From positions 1-35,852 of the forward strand of contig CAIUMM010000148.1 of assembly GCA_903900265.1 (NCBI GenBank): a stretch of DNA of 35,852 nucleotides, given 5' to 3'. Below the pieces are notes generated by a model. It saw only the letters and a program-made list of their open reading frames with translations. It searched no databases and was not told where the DNA came from. Numbering within the stretch: position 1 is the first letter of the stretch; each line of letters starts with the position of its first letter. The DNA comes from an uncultured Pseudomonadota bacterium. GTDB lineage: Bacteria > Myxococcota_A > UBA796 > SXON01. Of this stretch, positions 8,351 to 16,278 are shown piece by piece. Both the position numbers and the translations under genes were made by a program.

Positions 8351-9843
8351 CGGAGGTATTCCTTCTGGGTGTGCATGTAGGATGCGTTTCCGCTCATCAC
8401 GAGGCGGTCCAGGTATTCCTGGCCATCAATGGTCTGGACGAGCAGCTCGGTGAACGGGGCGGCGCCTGGGTCGTCGTCCCCGTCGAGGGCGAGGGTAGCG
8501 TCGTAGATCGTGGTAGCGTCGTCGGGGGTGGTGACGGCGTGGTAGCTGAACCCGCAGCCTTGCGAGCCAAACGGGCAGTGGGTGTAGTCGGTGGCGCCGA
8601 TGGACTTGATGAAGTTCAAATCGAAGTTTTGAAGGATGATCGTGTACTCAAGGTTCGCGCCGATCATGTCGGAGTACCCTTCGAGGATGCTGGCGCAGTC
8701 CGAGCAGTTGATCGTGCTCCCGTTACGACGGGAGAGAAAGCTGGTGAAGTCGAACTCTCCGCGGTCGTAGCCGCGGCCTGCATACTGGGTGTAGGCGCTG
8801 GCCCCGTAGCGGGTGTCGTACACCAGCCCGAGGTCCCGGTAGATCCACTCGGTCAACGCGCTCAGCACCGCTTCATCGGTGCCTTCTACGCCTTGAATGG
8901 CGCGCAACGCAGGGTCGATCGCCGCTACCCAAGGCTCGTAGGGAGGGCCTTCCTGCTCGAAGGTCGGGGTACCTAAGGTAGCATAGAAGCGCGCAGGCAA
9001 GCTCTGGACGCCGATCGGGACACCGTCCACCGACCAGGTCAAGGTCAGCGTCTCTTCGACCACGCCGGGGCCGGTCGCTAACGGCGTCGCGCGCTCAAAC
9101 ACCGGCGCGTCGCCGGGGCTCACCGATTGGGCCGTGCCCCAACCCGCGATCTCCAGCTCGACAGGCGCGTCTCCGATGTCGCCGCCCGCGCTGAGCGTGA
9201 TTGTAGGCTGCACATCGTAGGGGTACGCCGCCGGCAGCGTGTGACCGACGTGGTCCTCTGGCGGTTGCTCCAGATCGTCCCACAGCGGGGGGAGCGGCGT
9301 GGCGGTAGTGCCGTCGTCGATCGCCGCGACCTCGAAGGTGGGATCGGTGCTGGCTTCCTCCCAGTAGTTGCCGTTGCGGTGCCAGATCAGCGGGATGCGG
9401 TCTCCGGAGAGCGTTCCGGACAAGACGCCCACGCGCACGATGTAGAAGGTGGACGTGGTGCTGGTCAGCACGCTGCCCGCGGCGTCGAGCAGGTCGGCGT
9501 GCACCGTGTACGTGCCGACGGGCTCCAGCGCGCCGGTGTCGTCCCGACCGTTCCACGCGATGGCGTCCACCATGGTGAGCCCGTCCGCGAGCGTACGCAC
9601 GGTCGTGCCGGCGGCGTCGGTCACAGAGACCCGCACCGTCGCACCGTTGTCGGCGGTGACGTCCAGCAGGGTCTCCGCTGCGAGCAGGGGATCGAGCGCG
9701 CCTCCGGACACGCTGATCACCGGGGTGTGCGGGTCCAGGGTTGCGGTGTCGTCTCCCAGCGCGATGCCCTTGGGGCCGCAGCCGAGCAGGAGCGCGAGGG
9801 GGATGAGGCTGACGGTCCCTAAGGGGCGTGCGGTCGTGAGCAT
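8347..9843 (-). CDS. Lipoprotein with FlgD-like Ig domain and possible transglutaminase-like domain
   Basis: The 498-residue protein starts at the ATG at 9843; an in-frame ATG at 10002 would bury the signal peptide behind 53 residues. The signal peptide ends in lipobox LLLGC with Cys22. Residues about 40-138 fit a FlgD-type Ig-like module, with AWNGRDDTGALEPVGTYTV as its hallmark. The middle is beta-rich with no assignment. The C-terminal part has SDCAS (Cys383), FSYHAV (His435) and IYDATL (Asp448) in the order of a transglutaminase/papain-like Cys-His-Asp triad. Whether this is an active enzyme is inference. Other Cys (380, about 423, 430) may form disulfides. It is coupled to the downstream secreted protein and is likely an envelope protein. 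Confidence 0.78.
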   Translation of the reverse strand: MLTTARPLGTVSLIPLALLLGCGPKGIALGDDTATLDPHTPVISVSGGALDPLLAAETLLDVTADNGATVRVSVTDAAGTTVRTLADGLTMVDAIAWNGRDDTGALEPVGTYTVHADLLDAAGSVLTSTTSTFYIVRVGVLSGTLSGDRIPLIWHRNGNYWEEASTDPTFEVAAIDDGTTATPLPPLWDDLEQPPEDHVGHTLPAAYPYDVQPTITLSAGGDIGDAPVELEIAGWGTAQSVSPGDAPVFERATPLATGPGVVEETLTLTWSVDGVPIGVQSLPARFYATLGTPTFEQEGPPYEPWVAAIDPALRAIQGVEGTDEAVLSALTEWIYRDLGLVYDTRYGASAYTQYAGRGYDRGEFDFTSFLSRRNGSTINCSDCASILEGYSDMIGANLEYTIILQNFDLNFIKSIGATDYTHCPFGSQGCGFSYHAVTTPDDATTIYDATLALDGDDDPGAAPFTELLVQTIDGQEYLDRLVMSGNASYMHTQKEYLR

Positions 9844-9931
9844 AGCCAACGGTACACCACCGGCGTCCGGTACGCACGCGCGAATCGTGTCCAACCTGTG
9901 TAGATTTCGGGGAATTCTTTGGCGCCAGTAT

Positions 9932-10678
9932 ATGCTGCGCACGATGTCGGAAGCTCCAAGCGCGCGTGGGTTGGTACGCAGGCCAGCGTTCATGGCGTGC
10001 ATCGGGGCGATCCGCGCGCCGGAGCTGTATCGGAACTTCGCGATTCACTTGTTCATCATGCTGCCTGCGGCGCTGACCATGTGCTGGATCGCGACGAAGC
10101 TCGATGCGGCGTGGCACGTGTCGATGCAGGTGCCGTTCGCGTGGAGGGCGCCTGTGGGGCTGGGGCTCATTGGCGCAGGTGGCTTCTGGGTCTGGTACGT
10201 GTATGGCTATTTGTTCCTGTCGGGCGGCGGTTCGCCGGGCACGCACGTGGATGGTGGGCCCACGGCGTTGGTGGACACCGGACCGTACACGATGATCCGA
10301 CATCCGAGCGTGCTCGGGAAGCTCGCCGGGGTGATCGGCCTCGGGATCTGCTTTGGATCCAAGGTTTTTCTGGTGGGCTTCGTTCCGGTGCTCATCGTCT
10401 ATTCGCTGGTCACCAATCGGTACCTGCAAGAGCGCTTTTGCGACGCCCGTTTCGGGCCGCGGTACGCGATCTACCGGGCGCGGGTGCCTATGCTGGTCCC
10501 GCGCCCCTCCGGCGTGCTGCGGTGGTGGAACGACCAAGCTGCGGTGCCCGACGGGGCTCCCCGCGAGGAGCTGTCCGCGCAACCTGAGGGCATCGCGCTG
10601 GAGTTTCGCGGATATCTGGTGGGATTAGCCCTGCTGATCTCGATGTTCGCTGGCGTGGTCTGGGCCTTCGGCGGGTGA
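9932..10678 (+). CDS. Isoprenylcysteine/phospholipid methyltransferase-like membrane protein
   Basis: This 248-residue protein has about five membrane segments. The family signature GPYTMIRHPSVLGK (117-130), with RHP at 123-125, is followed by ERFCDARFGPRYAIYRARVP (167-186). Both are characteristic of the PEMT/ICMT-type SAM-dependent methyltransferases. The substrate cannot be read from sequence; bacterial members methylate small lipids, phenols or unknown targets. Two in-frame ATGs (9932 and 9944) are possible and neither has a strong ribosome site. The gene diverges from the lipoprotein gene with 88 bases between starts. Its 3' end overlaps the end of the convergent gene by 54 bases. Confidence 0.85.
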   Translation: MLRTMSEAPSARGLVRRPAFMACIGAIRAPELYRNFAIHLFIMLPAALTMCWIATKLDAAWHVSMQVPFAWRAPVGLGLIGAGGFWVWYVYGYLFLSGGGSPGTHVDGGPTALVDTGPYTMIRHPSVLGKLAGVIGLGICFGSKVFLVGFVPVLIVYSLVTNRYLQERFCDARFGPRYAIYRARVPMLVPRPSGVLRWWNDQAAVPDGAPREELSAQPEGIALEFRGYLVGLALLISMFAGVVWAFGG

Positions 10679-11101
10679 TTCGCGGAGCACGCGGGCGATC
10701 AGCGCATCCGCGGAGAGCGGCGCGGTGCCCTGCATCCCGGCGAGCAATTTTCTGCGCTCGGGATGCTGTGCGAGCTCGGGCCGCGCCAGTACGCTCCGCG
10801 CAAGTGCGTAACGGCCGCGCTCCACCGCCCATCCGGCGATCGTCAGCAGGCCGTGCGTGTCAGCGCCGACCTCTTGGAGCGCCTCCGCCTCCAGGCGATC
10901 GCGCTCGGTCACCGAATTCGACGCTGCTGCGCGTGTCAGCAGCCTCCTCGCGCGGCTGGCGCGCTCGCTGCGCACACGGGCCGGGATGAGCACCAACGTC
11001 AAGCCGACCACCGCGCAGGGAAACGCCCACGCCGGCAGCACAACGCCGCTTGAACGTACCAGATCCATCACCATGTTTACGAGCGCAGCGAGACCGTTCA
11101 C
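10625..11101 (-). CDS. Small membrane protein of unknown function
   Basis: The 158-residue product has a single membrane segment near the N-terminus (about 20-40: VVLPAWAFPCAVVGLTLVLIP), followed by a basic RVRSERASRARR stretch. By the positive-inside rule the C-terminal 115 residues face the cytoplasm. That part is helical, with a pattern (TIAGWAVERGRYALARSVLARPELAQHPERR) that could be a short TPR-like pair, but I cannot assign it. It lies five bases after the KH-domain gene at the end of a long minus-strand run and overlaps the end of the convergent methyltransferase gene. Coding is supported by the tight operon position and the single long frame. Confidence 0.6.
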   Translation of the reverse strand: MNGLAALVNMVMDLVRSSGVVLPAWAFPCAVVGLTLVLIPARVRSERASRARRLLTRAAASNSVTERDRLEAEALQEVGADTHGLLTIAGWAVERGRYALARSVLARPELAQHPERRKLLAGMQGTAPLSADALIARVLRESPAEGPDHASEHRDQQG

Positions 11102-11106
11102 CGGAT

Positions 11107-11493
11107 TCAGGGCTCCTCTAAGATCTCCAGCACGTAGCGCTTCTTGTTCTTGCCGCCGACCGCGTGCACGATGCGTCGAATGGCATCCGCGTGGATGCCC
11201 TTCTTTCCGATGACCTTTCCAACGTCCTCGGGCGATACGGACAGCTCGATGACGCAGCTGTGTGTGCCTTCGACTTCAGTCACGGAGACCTTGTCCGGCT
11301 GATCCACCAACGCGCGCACGATGGACTCGACTAAGGCCTTTACGTCAACCACCCGCGCTTTGGGGAGGGCCGCGCCCTCGGTTTTAGTGTCGGCTTCGTC
11401 ATCCATGCGCTTCACATCCACAGCAGCTCCAGCGTGCGCTGAAGCAAGCATGGGGCCGCTTGCGTCCTTAGTCAAGGGGCGGGTGGCTGCCAT
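11107..11493 (-). CDS. KH-domain RNA-binding protein (KhpA-like)
   Basis: This protein of up to 128 residues has one type-II-like KH domain. VGKVIGKKGIHADAIRRIV carries the GxxG RNA-binding loop (GKKG), and the domain occupies the last 80 or so residues, the usual full length of KhpA. KhpA binds RNA and, in other bacteria, works with KhpB/EloR in cell-division and elongation control. The start is uncertain: ATG at 11493 overlaps trmB and has GAGG just upstream, while ATG at 11406 would give a 99-residue protein closer to the family. The gene is usually next to rpsP/rimM; here it follows trmB, so the tie to RNA processing is kept by context only. Confidence 0.85.
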   Translation of the reverse strand: MAATRPLTKDASGPMLASAHAGAAVDVKRMDDEADTKTEGAALPKARVVDVKALVESIVRALVDQPDKVSVTEVEGTHSCVIELSVSPEDVGKVIGKKGIHADAIRRIVHAVGGKNKKRYVLEILEEP

Positions 11494-12137
11494 GTTCCTC
11501 GACAGACCGCGATGCCGTCCCGCTTACACACGCGCTCGCGTCGGGAGAGCTCGGTCCCGAGGTTCGGAGCTACGGTCGGTGACCAAGAAGCGACGAGCGT
11601 TTCTACCCAACGAAAGTACGGTTCTACGTCAGTAGCAAGGTACAGCGCGCCATCGGGTTTCAGCGCCCTCGCGCACAGACTCACGAACGCGGGGGAGAAA
11701 AGCAAGCGACGGTCTCGGTTGGTTTCGGTCCAGATCGGATCCGGAAAAAAAACGTAGATGGTCGTCAGCCTGCCTGCTGGGAGGACGCTGCCGAGCACGG
11801 TGCGTGCGTCCGCGCGCCAAGCGAGCGCGTTTGGCGTGAGGTGCGGGCGCAGCGCGTTCACCCGAGCCTCGCGAATTTCAAGTCCGAGATGGAGGGTATC
11901 CGGCCACCGCCTTGCTCGATCCGCCAAGCACATGCCGTGATCGAAGCCGATCTCGAGCGTAGCCTCCCCGGGCTGCGCCAAAAACGCGAGCGCCTCCGCG
12001 GCCTCTGCGGCGTATCGTCCAGCGCGAAACAGGTGCGAACCGTTCATCGCGGGGATGCGGTCGGGGTCCTCCGGCGCGTGCGAGGGAGGTTTCCACGGCG
12101 CGTGCGGAAGTCTCCCTACGGGGTCGCCGGGAGTCAC
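11472..12137 (-). CDS. trmB: tRNA (guanine-N7-)-methyltransferase, divergent TrmB
   Basis: The 221-residue protein has a Rossmann methyltransferase core. LEIGFDHG (61-68) is motif I, LGLEIREARV (84-93) motif II, and FFPDPIWTETNRDRRL (130-145) the TrmB motif. TrmB makes m7G46 in the tRNA variable loop using SAM. The classical motif is PDPWPKKRHHKRRL, so the tract here is altered: Trp is shifted and the His/Lys-rich part is replaced by TETNRD. LYLATDVEPYFRWV is typical of the family. The first 30 residues are Pro-rich and not part of the core. The ATG overlaps the stop of the TlpA-like gene (ATGA). Function is probable, with the altered motif as a caveat. Confidence 0.82.
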   Translation of the reverse strand: MTPGDPVGRLPHAPWKPPSHAPEDPDRIPAMNGSHLFRAGRYAAEAAEALAFLAQPGEATLEIGFDHGMCLADRARRWPDTLHLGLEIREARVNALRPHLTPNALAWRADARTVLGSVLPAGRLTTIYVFFPDPIWTETNRDRRLLFSPAFVSLCARALKPDGALYLATDVEPYFRWVETLVASWSPTVAPNLGTELSRRERVCKRDGIAVCRGTWQPPAP

Positions 12138-12736
12138 TTCTGGAGGATCTGCTTGACCGTGGCGTAGTCGGGCTCGCTGATCGCGCCCATCCGCGTGCAG
12201 CGAATCTTCTGCTGCCCGTCGACGAAAAAGTGGATCGGGATGGACGCGTTGGCGTTGAGGCCTACGCTGTCGAGCCAGCCGCCGAGCAGGCTGAAGTCAG
12301 TAAGTCGGGGCCCGACGGGCGTGCCCGGGTGCGCCGTGCGCCACTTCGAGACGTCATCCGCTTTGGCATCTACCGAGAGAAACGCGAGGTTGAAGGTCAC
12401 TCCTTCCTTCTCAAGCTTCTCTTTCCAGCGGGTGAGCATCGGCATCTCGGCTACGCAGGGGCCGCACCACGTCGCCCAGACGTTTACCCAGGTCCAACCT
12501 GTGGAGGCGGGAGCGGGGCCGTCGATTTGGGGCCAGTGGAAGGTGCGCGCGGCGTCACCCTCTTCGTGGGTGTCACAAAAACCGTCGACCGCATCCTTCT
12601 TGACCTCGACCGGAGCGACTGCGTCGAATCGGGATGCTTTGGCTGCAGGTGCGGGGGGCGCGCCGTCGCATGCGACCAGCGCCGACATCAAACCCAGCGC
12701 TGCAGGGAGTAGGGGAATGCGCATCTCGTTGTTCAT
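12134..12736 (-). CDS. TlpA/ResA-like thioredoxin-fold lipoprotein
   Basis: This 200-residue lipoprotein has signal MRIPLLPAALGLMSALVAC with lipobox LVAC (Cys23). The thioredoxin-like domain has NVWATWCGPCVAEMPML, with the redox pair Cys91-Cys94. Asp follows the lipidated Cys, which in E. coli marks inner-membrane retention, so it may face the periplasm from the inner membrane. Such proteins reduce or isomerise disulfides outside the cytoplasm. The start ATG at 12736 shares one base with the stop of the OmpA-like gene (TGATG). A longer in-frame start at 12823 lies inside that gene and is rejected. Two further Cys (54 and one near the C-terminus in IRCTRMG) may form a structural pair. A VKOR-DsbA gene lies two genes upstream. 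Confidence 0.9.
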   Translation of the reverse strand: MNNEMRIPLLPAALGLMSALVACDGAPPAPAAKASRFDAVAPVEVKKDAVDGFCDTHEEGDAARTFHWPQIDGPAPASTGWTWVNVWATWCGPCVAEMPMLTRWKEKLEKEGVTFNLAFLSVDAKADDVSKWRTAHPGTPVGPRLTDFSLLGGWLDSVGLNANASIPIHFFVDGQQKIRCTRMGAISEPDYATVKQILQK

Positions 12737-13431
12737 CACAGCCGGCAATCGATCCACGCGACGAACGCGCTGCGGTTGAGGTCCTGCGACTGACAGGCCT
12801 CGCTGCTCCCCGACCGCTGCCAAGAGCAGAATTCCTGATCAAGCTGGGCGAATTCCTCGCCGAGCCAGAGGATACCGACCTCCTTGTTGAGGTCGGCGTC
12901 CTTGAACGTAGCCTGGAGGTGCGACAACACCGCCTCGCCGCGCTGCTGCGACAAGTTCCGGTTGTACACTTCGCTGCCCTCCGGGGACGACCGCGACACG
13001 ACGAAGAAGTAGCTCGCGCCCCGCTGGTCGGCGAAGGTGCGGTCGAGCATCGCGAGGTCACCGGCGTCGAGCTCGGCGGACTCTTTGTCGAACTGGATGA
13101 TGCCGGCCCGATCGGCCAGCGGCAGGAACAGCGCGTTGAAGTCCGACCCCGCGAGGGTGGCGACGCTCTTGGCTTCTAGCGGCTGACAGCCCCGAACCTC
13201 CCCGGAAGAAAGCAGGCCGCAGCTCTGGAGCACGCGACGGAGCACCTTCTTCAGGTCGGCAGAGCAGTAGCCCTCATCGGCCGCAGCAGCGATCGCGACG
13301 GAGGGTTCGCTGGAGGCGCTCGCTTCGTTTGCGGCGAGCTGGGCTTTGGCACCGTTTACACCGATGCCGACGAGGAGCAGGGGCACGGCGAGGCAGGTCG
13401 CGGCCAGACCCGCATGTACAGGCGCGTTCAT
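12736..13431 (-). CDS. Cysteine-rich OmpA-like envelope protein
   Basis: The 231-residue protein has a signal-peptide-like N-terminus with cleavage likely after GAKA (residue 30). Residues about 110-195 fit the OmpA C-terminal fold: FDKESAELDAGDLAMLD, then YNRNLSQQRGEAVLSHL, matching the NxxLSxxRAxxV signature. The usual GHTD motif with the peptidoglycan-binding Asp is replaced by VSRSS, while the paired Arg in SQQR is kept. The mature protein has six Cys (56, 71, 82, 202, 213, 229), unusual for this family. The gene sits between a VKOR-DsbA fusion and a TlpA-like thioredoxin, with overlapping stop and start codons on both sides. It may be a client of that machinery; this is inference. Confidence 0.75.
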   Translation of the reverse strand: MNAPVHAGLAATCLAVPLLLVGIGVNGAKAQLAANEASASSEPSVAIAAAADEGYCSADLKKVLRRVLQSCGLLSSGEVRGCQPLEAKSVATLAGSDFNALFLPLADRAGIIQFDKESAELDAGDLAMLDRTFADQRGASYFFVVSRSSPEGSEVYNRNLSQQRGEAVLSHLQATFKDADLNKEVGILWLGEEFAQLDQEFCSWQRSGSSEACQSQDLNRSAFVAWIDCRL

Positions 13432-14624
13432 GGGTTCTCCTTGGCGGCGACGGGCGCCTCCAACAGGCGGGTGAGTGCGTAGTCCAGACCGAGGTCGGTG
13501 TCGGCATCACACAGCTTGGTGTTGTCTACGTAGAGCTGCGGCGTGAGCACGGGGAGCTGGTTGGCGACCGCGTAGCGCAGCGACTTGTTGAGGCGGGACT
13601 TGACGGTCGGGGAGCCAATGCATTCCTTCAGGTCGGGGAATGCTGCGACCACCATGTCCTTCGCGCTATCCGGGTTGGCCTTCGCTGCGGTCAGGATCTC
13701 TTCCTGATGGGCGAAGCCCCACGCGATCACCTCGTCGGCCTTGGCATCTGCGCAGAGGACGGCCTCGCTCATCATGCACGCGCCGGGGTGCATGGTGTTG
13801 GAGACCATCCAGTTGCAGGAGTTGTCGAGAGGGAACAACACCGCCTTGCGCTTGACCTGCGTCGCGAGGCCGGAGGCGTTCAGTCGGCCCTCAAAGCCCT
13901 TGCAGGCCGAGCACAACGGGTCGAAGACCTCGACCGCGGACTTCCCAGAGACCTGCTGCCCGATGCCGATCAGCACGCCGTTGGCGTCTTCCGGCTTGGG
14001 AAGGGTGCCGCAGGTGCCGATAAACCGCGAGTAGTCGGGGCTCATGATGGTGTAGATGAGCAGAGGGATGAGCACGAAGCCGGTGCCTTCTGCGAAGGAA
14101 AGGCCGAACTCACGCCCAAAGCCGTTCATGTCCTCGCCTACGCCTTGGGCACGGATGCCCACAGCGGCGGCGAGCGCCACGAAGGAAGAGATGTAGATGC
14201 CGATGCACAGCTTGCACGCAGCGCCCAGCTCCACCATCGAAAGGTAGCCCATCACCACGGAGGTGAGCGCGGGCAGCACGGTCGCGAGCAGGAGGAACGT
14301 GGTGGCGCGCTTGTCGTCCTCGCGGCGATTGAACACGAGGTCCAAGCCGCGGAACATCAGAAACGCGAACACCGCGAGCCCGGGGAGCGCGATGGGGATT
14401 CCACCCCACACGGTGGTTCGAAGCACCGAGCTGTAGGGGCTCATCATCGTGACGTGACATCCGCTCGAAGCGGAGGTGTCACTCGCGAGAAGTCCGGGTA
14501 TAAAGGAGCATGTTACGTCGTGAACGTCACGGTCCAGATGGGCGATAAAATCCCATGTGGACATGCCGGCGAAGAACATTCCGCACGCGGCGGCAACCAG
14601 AAAGAGAATGGTGAACGGGCGCAC
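13428..14624 (-). CDS. VKOR-DsbA fusion (disulfide-bond-forming membrane protein)
   Basis: This 398-residue protein fuses a vitamin K epoxide reductase-type membrane domain to a periplasmic thioredoxin-fold domain. The VKOR part has Cys39 and Cys56, and the quinone-proximal CKLC (137-140), spread over about four membrane segments, plus a further hydrophobic segment at about 180-194. The thioredoxin domain has the redox site CSAC (238-241) and a cis-Pro loop LTPQLYVDN (360-368). In bacteria without DsbB, VKOR oxidises its fused or partner DsbA-like domain using quinone. Here the fusion suggests electron flow from substrate to CSAC to VKOR to quinone. Several extra Cys (205, 270, 283, 291, 335, 372) lie in the thioredoxin part. 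It overlaps the next gene by four bases (ATGA). Confidence 0.9.
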   Translation of the reverse strand: MRPFTILFLVAAACGMFFAGMSTWDFIAHLDRDVHDVTCSFIPGLLASDTSASSGCHVTMMSPYSSVLRTTVWGGIPIALPGLAVFAFLMFRGLDLVFNRREDDKRATTFLLLATVLPALTSVVMGYLSMVELGAACKLCIGIYISSFVALAAAVGIRAQGVGEDMNGFGREFGLSFAEGTGFVLIPLLIYTIMSPDYSRFIGTCGTLPKPEDANGVLIGIGQQVSGKSAVEVFDPLCSACKGFEGRLNASGLATQVKRKAVLFPLDNSCNWMVSNTMHPGACMMSEAVLCADAKADEVIAWGFAHQEEILTAAKANPDSAKDMVVAAFPDLKECIGSPTVKSRLNKSLRYAVANQLPVLTPQLYVDNTKLCDADTDLGLDYALTRLLEAPVAAKENP

Positions 14625-14670
14625 AGCAGTTCCAGAATCGGGCGCGCTTTAGCTTGCTTCGTCGTACGGT

Positions 14671-14712
14671 GCCACGTCCAGCGGGCAATTACATCGGGTG
14701 CGTGGACGTGGC
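14671..14712. repeat. Perfect 10-bp inverted repeat in the ppiD-VKOR gap
   Basis: GCCACGTCCA (14671-14680) and TGGACGTGGC (14703-14712) are perfect reverse complements, separated by 22 bases. A G-U and a G-C pair could extend the stem by two. It lies in the only gap over 50 bases inside the long minus-strand run, between ppiD-like and VKOR-DsbA genes. It has no T-run, so it may be a binding site, an RNA processing stem or an attenuator rather than an intrinsic terminator. Confidence 0.45.
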
Positions 14713-14727
14713 GCAGTGTTTGTGTGC

Positions 14728-16233
14728 TTATTCTGGGGTCGCGGCTTGTTCGTCGGCCTTGAAGTTGACCATACGCTCGACGGTTGCTTCTGCGACCAGA
14801 GCGGTCTTCCAGTCGTTCAGAAATTGATCCTGCCGCGCCCGGAGGAGGCCGAGGCGCACGCCCGCTTTCTGAGTCTGGTAGTCTTCCTCAGTAGGGTCGG
14901 TGCGGCTGCTCAGCGCGGCGACGAAGAGCGTTCCTCGGCTTTCGAAGGGGATCGGAAAGACCTCGCCGGTCTTGGCGGTCGCGAGCATCCCCTGCAGCAT
15001 CGGCTGTGCTCCCATCCCCGGAATCTCCCGAGCGTCCATCGAAAACGCTCCCGTCTGGTCTACCGGGAGGCGCTGCGCTTCCGTCAAATCACGAGGAACC
15101 GAGCCCGTTGCTCGCCACGCGTCGACGATCTTGGTGGCGTACGCGCGCTGCACCTCTCCGACCTTGCTCTCGCGGAGTATCGTCTCGGCGATGGACGCCT
15201 GAGCTTCTTCGAGCGGGACGACGCGTGCATCATCGATGGCTTCGACACGGATGATCTCGAAGCCCCGGCCCGTCTCTAGTGCCGGAGACACCTTGCCGAC
15301 GCCCGCAGCGTCTGCTCCCGCTACGAGGACGGAGTCGAGCTGCGTCGGGGTACGCTGCCCCAGACTGCCGCCGCTCGATGCCGTGATGTCCTCGCTCCAG
15401 GTTCGCGCCAACGCGGCGAAGTCTGCGCCGGGCGCAGCGGCGAGCGCAGCGACCTGTTCGGCCTTCGCTTTGGTTGCAGCCTTGTCGGCGCCGGGTAGGT
15501 CGGTGCGAAGTACGATTTCCGAGAGCGTGTACCGCTTTGGAAGGTTGTACTTGCTTTCAAACTGCTCGTCGTACCGCTTTTTTATGCCGTCCTTGTTGCT
15601 CGCGATGTAGGCGTCCCGATCCGCTGCCGCCACGGGGACAGAGTCCAGAAACAGCGCTTGCGGAAGGCGGACGTATTGGATGTCAAACTCCGTGGAATAG
15701 GCTTTCCACGCCTCGCGGACTTCGCTCTCTGGGACGACCACACCGGCCTTCGCGAACTCTGCCACCTTCGACACCAAGAGCTGGCGCCGGACGCTCGCCT
15801 CGAAGCGATCGGTGGTCTGACCGTTTGCACGCAGCGTGCGCTGGTAGGTGTCTTGGTCGAACTTGCCGTCCTTCTGGAACGCCTCGATGTCTTTGAGCAC
15901 CCGAGCGATCTCCTCGGCCGAGACACCGATGTGGAGGTCGGCTGCTTGCTGCAGCTCGACTTCTTCGAAGATCATGTTCTCAAGCAGTCCAGCCGCGAGC
16001 TGCTTTCGTTGCTCGTCGGTCATGGTGCGGTTGGCTTGTCGGCTCGCGCTCCGCATCCGGTCGTCGAATTCGCTCTTCGTGATCGCTTGCCCGTCGACGA
16101 CCGCGTAGATGCTGCCGCCAGACGAACGTCCCCGGCCGCCCATGCTCACAATGACGGCTACACCGACTAAGCCGATGATCACGCGGGTCAGTGTGCTATC
16201 GGTGCCTGCGCGGAGGGTATCGAGAAACGACAT
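14728..16233 (-). CDS. PpiD/SurA-like peptidyl-prolyl isomerase, membrane-anchored chaperone
   Basis: The 501-residue protein has one N-terminal membrane segment (about 17-32), a SurA-N-like helical region (about 40-210) starting VVDGQAITKSEFDDRM, and a parvulin-type domain (about 220-350). The parvulin domain has TWSEDITASSGGSLGQRTPTQ and TGRGFEIIRVE, both typical of rotamase domains. PpiD-type proteins are periplasmic chaperones held at the inner membrane that help outer-membrane and secreted proteins fold after translocation. The gene follows the DUF2064-like glycosyltransferase gene by 45 bases and precedes the VKOR-DsbA gene by 103 bases. Its presence supports a folding theme for this run. 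Whether the rotamase is active is not decided from sequence. Confidence 0.9.
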   Translation of the reverse strand: MSFLDTLRAGTDSTLTRVIIGLVGVAVIVSMGGRGRSSGGSIYAVVDGQAITKSEFDDRMRSASRQANRTMTDEQRKQLAAGLLENMIFEEVELQQAADLHIGVSAEEIARVLKDIEAFQKDGKFDQDTYQRTLRANGQTTDRFEASVRRQLLVSKVAEFAKAGVVVPESEVREAWKAYSTEFDIQYVRLPQALFLDSVPVAAADRDAYIASNKDGIKKRYDEQFESKYNLPKRYTLSEIVLRTDLPGADKAATKAKAEQVAALAAAPGADFAALARTWSEDITASSGGSLGQRTPTQLDSVLVAGADAAGVGKVSPALETGRGFEIIRVEAIDDARVVPLEEAQASIAETILRESKVGEVQRAYATKIVDAWRATGSVPRDLTEAQRLPVDQTGAFSMDAREIPGMGAQPMLQGMLATAKTGEVFPIPFESRGTLFVAALSSRTDPTEEDYQTQKAGVRLGLLRARQDQFLNDWKTALVAEATVERMVNFKADEQAATPE

Positions 16234-16278
16234 GAAGATGCTCGCGGATCGGCGGCCGCTATCGCGTGCTCGCAGGGA

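Noticed and set aside
9095..10582. Minus-strand frame across the lipoprotein start and the methyltransferase-like gene
   Set aside because: It covers two confident genes in the wrong frame and is Arg/Pro-rich with no domain.
13329..14762. Plus-strand frame antisense to the VKOR-DsbA gene
   Set aside because: The minus-strand VKOR-DsbA gene has clear redox motifs; the plus-strand frame is a composition artefact.
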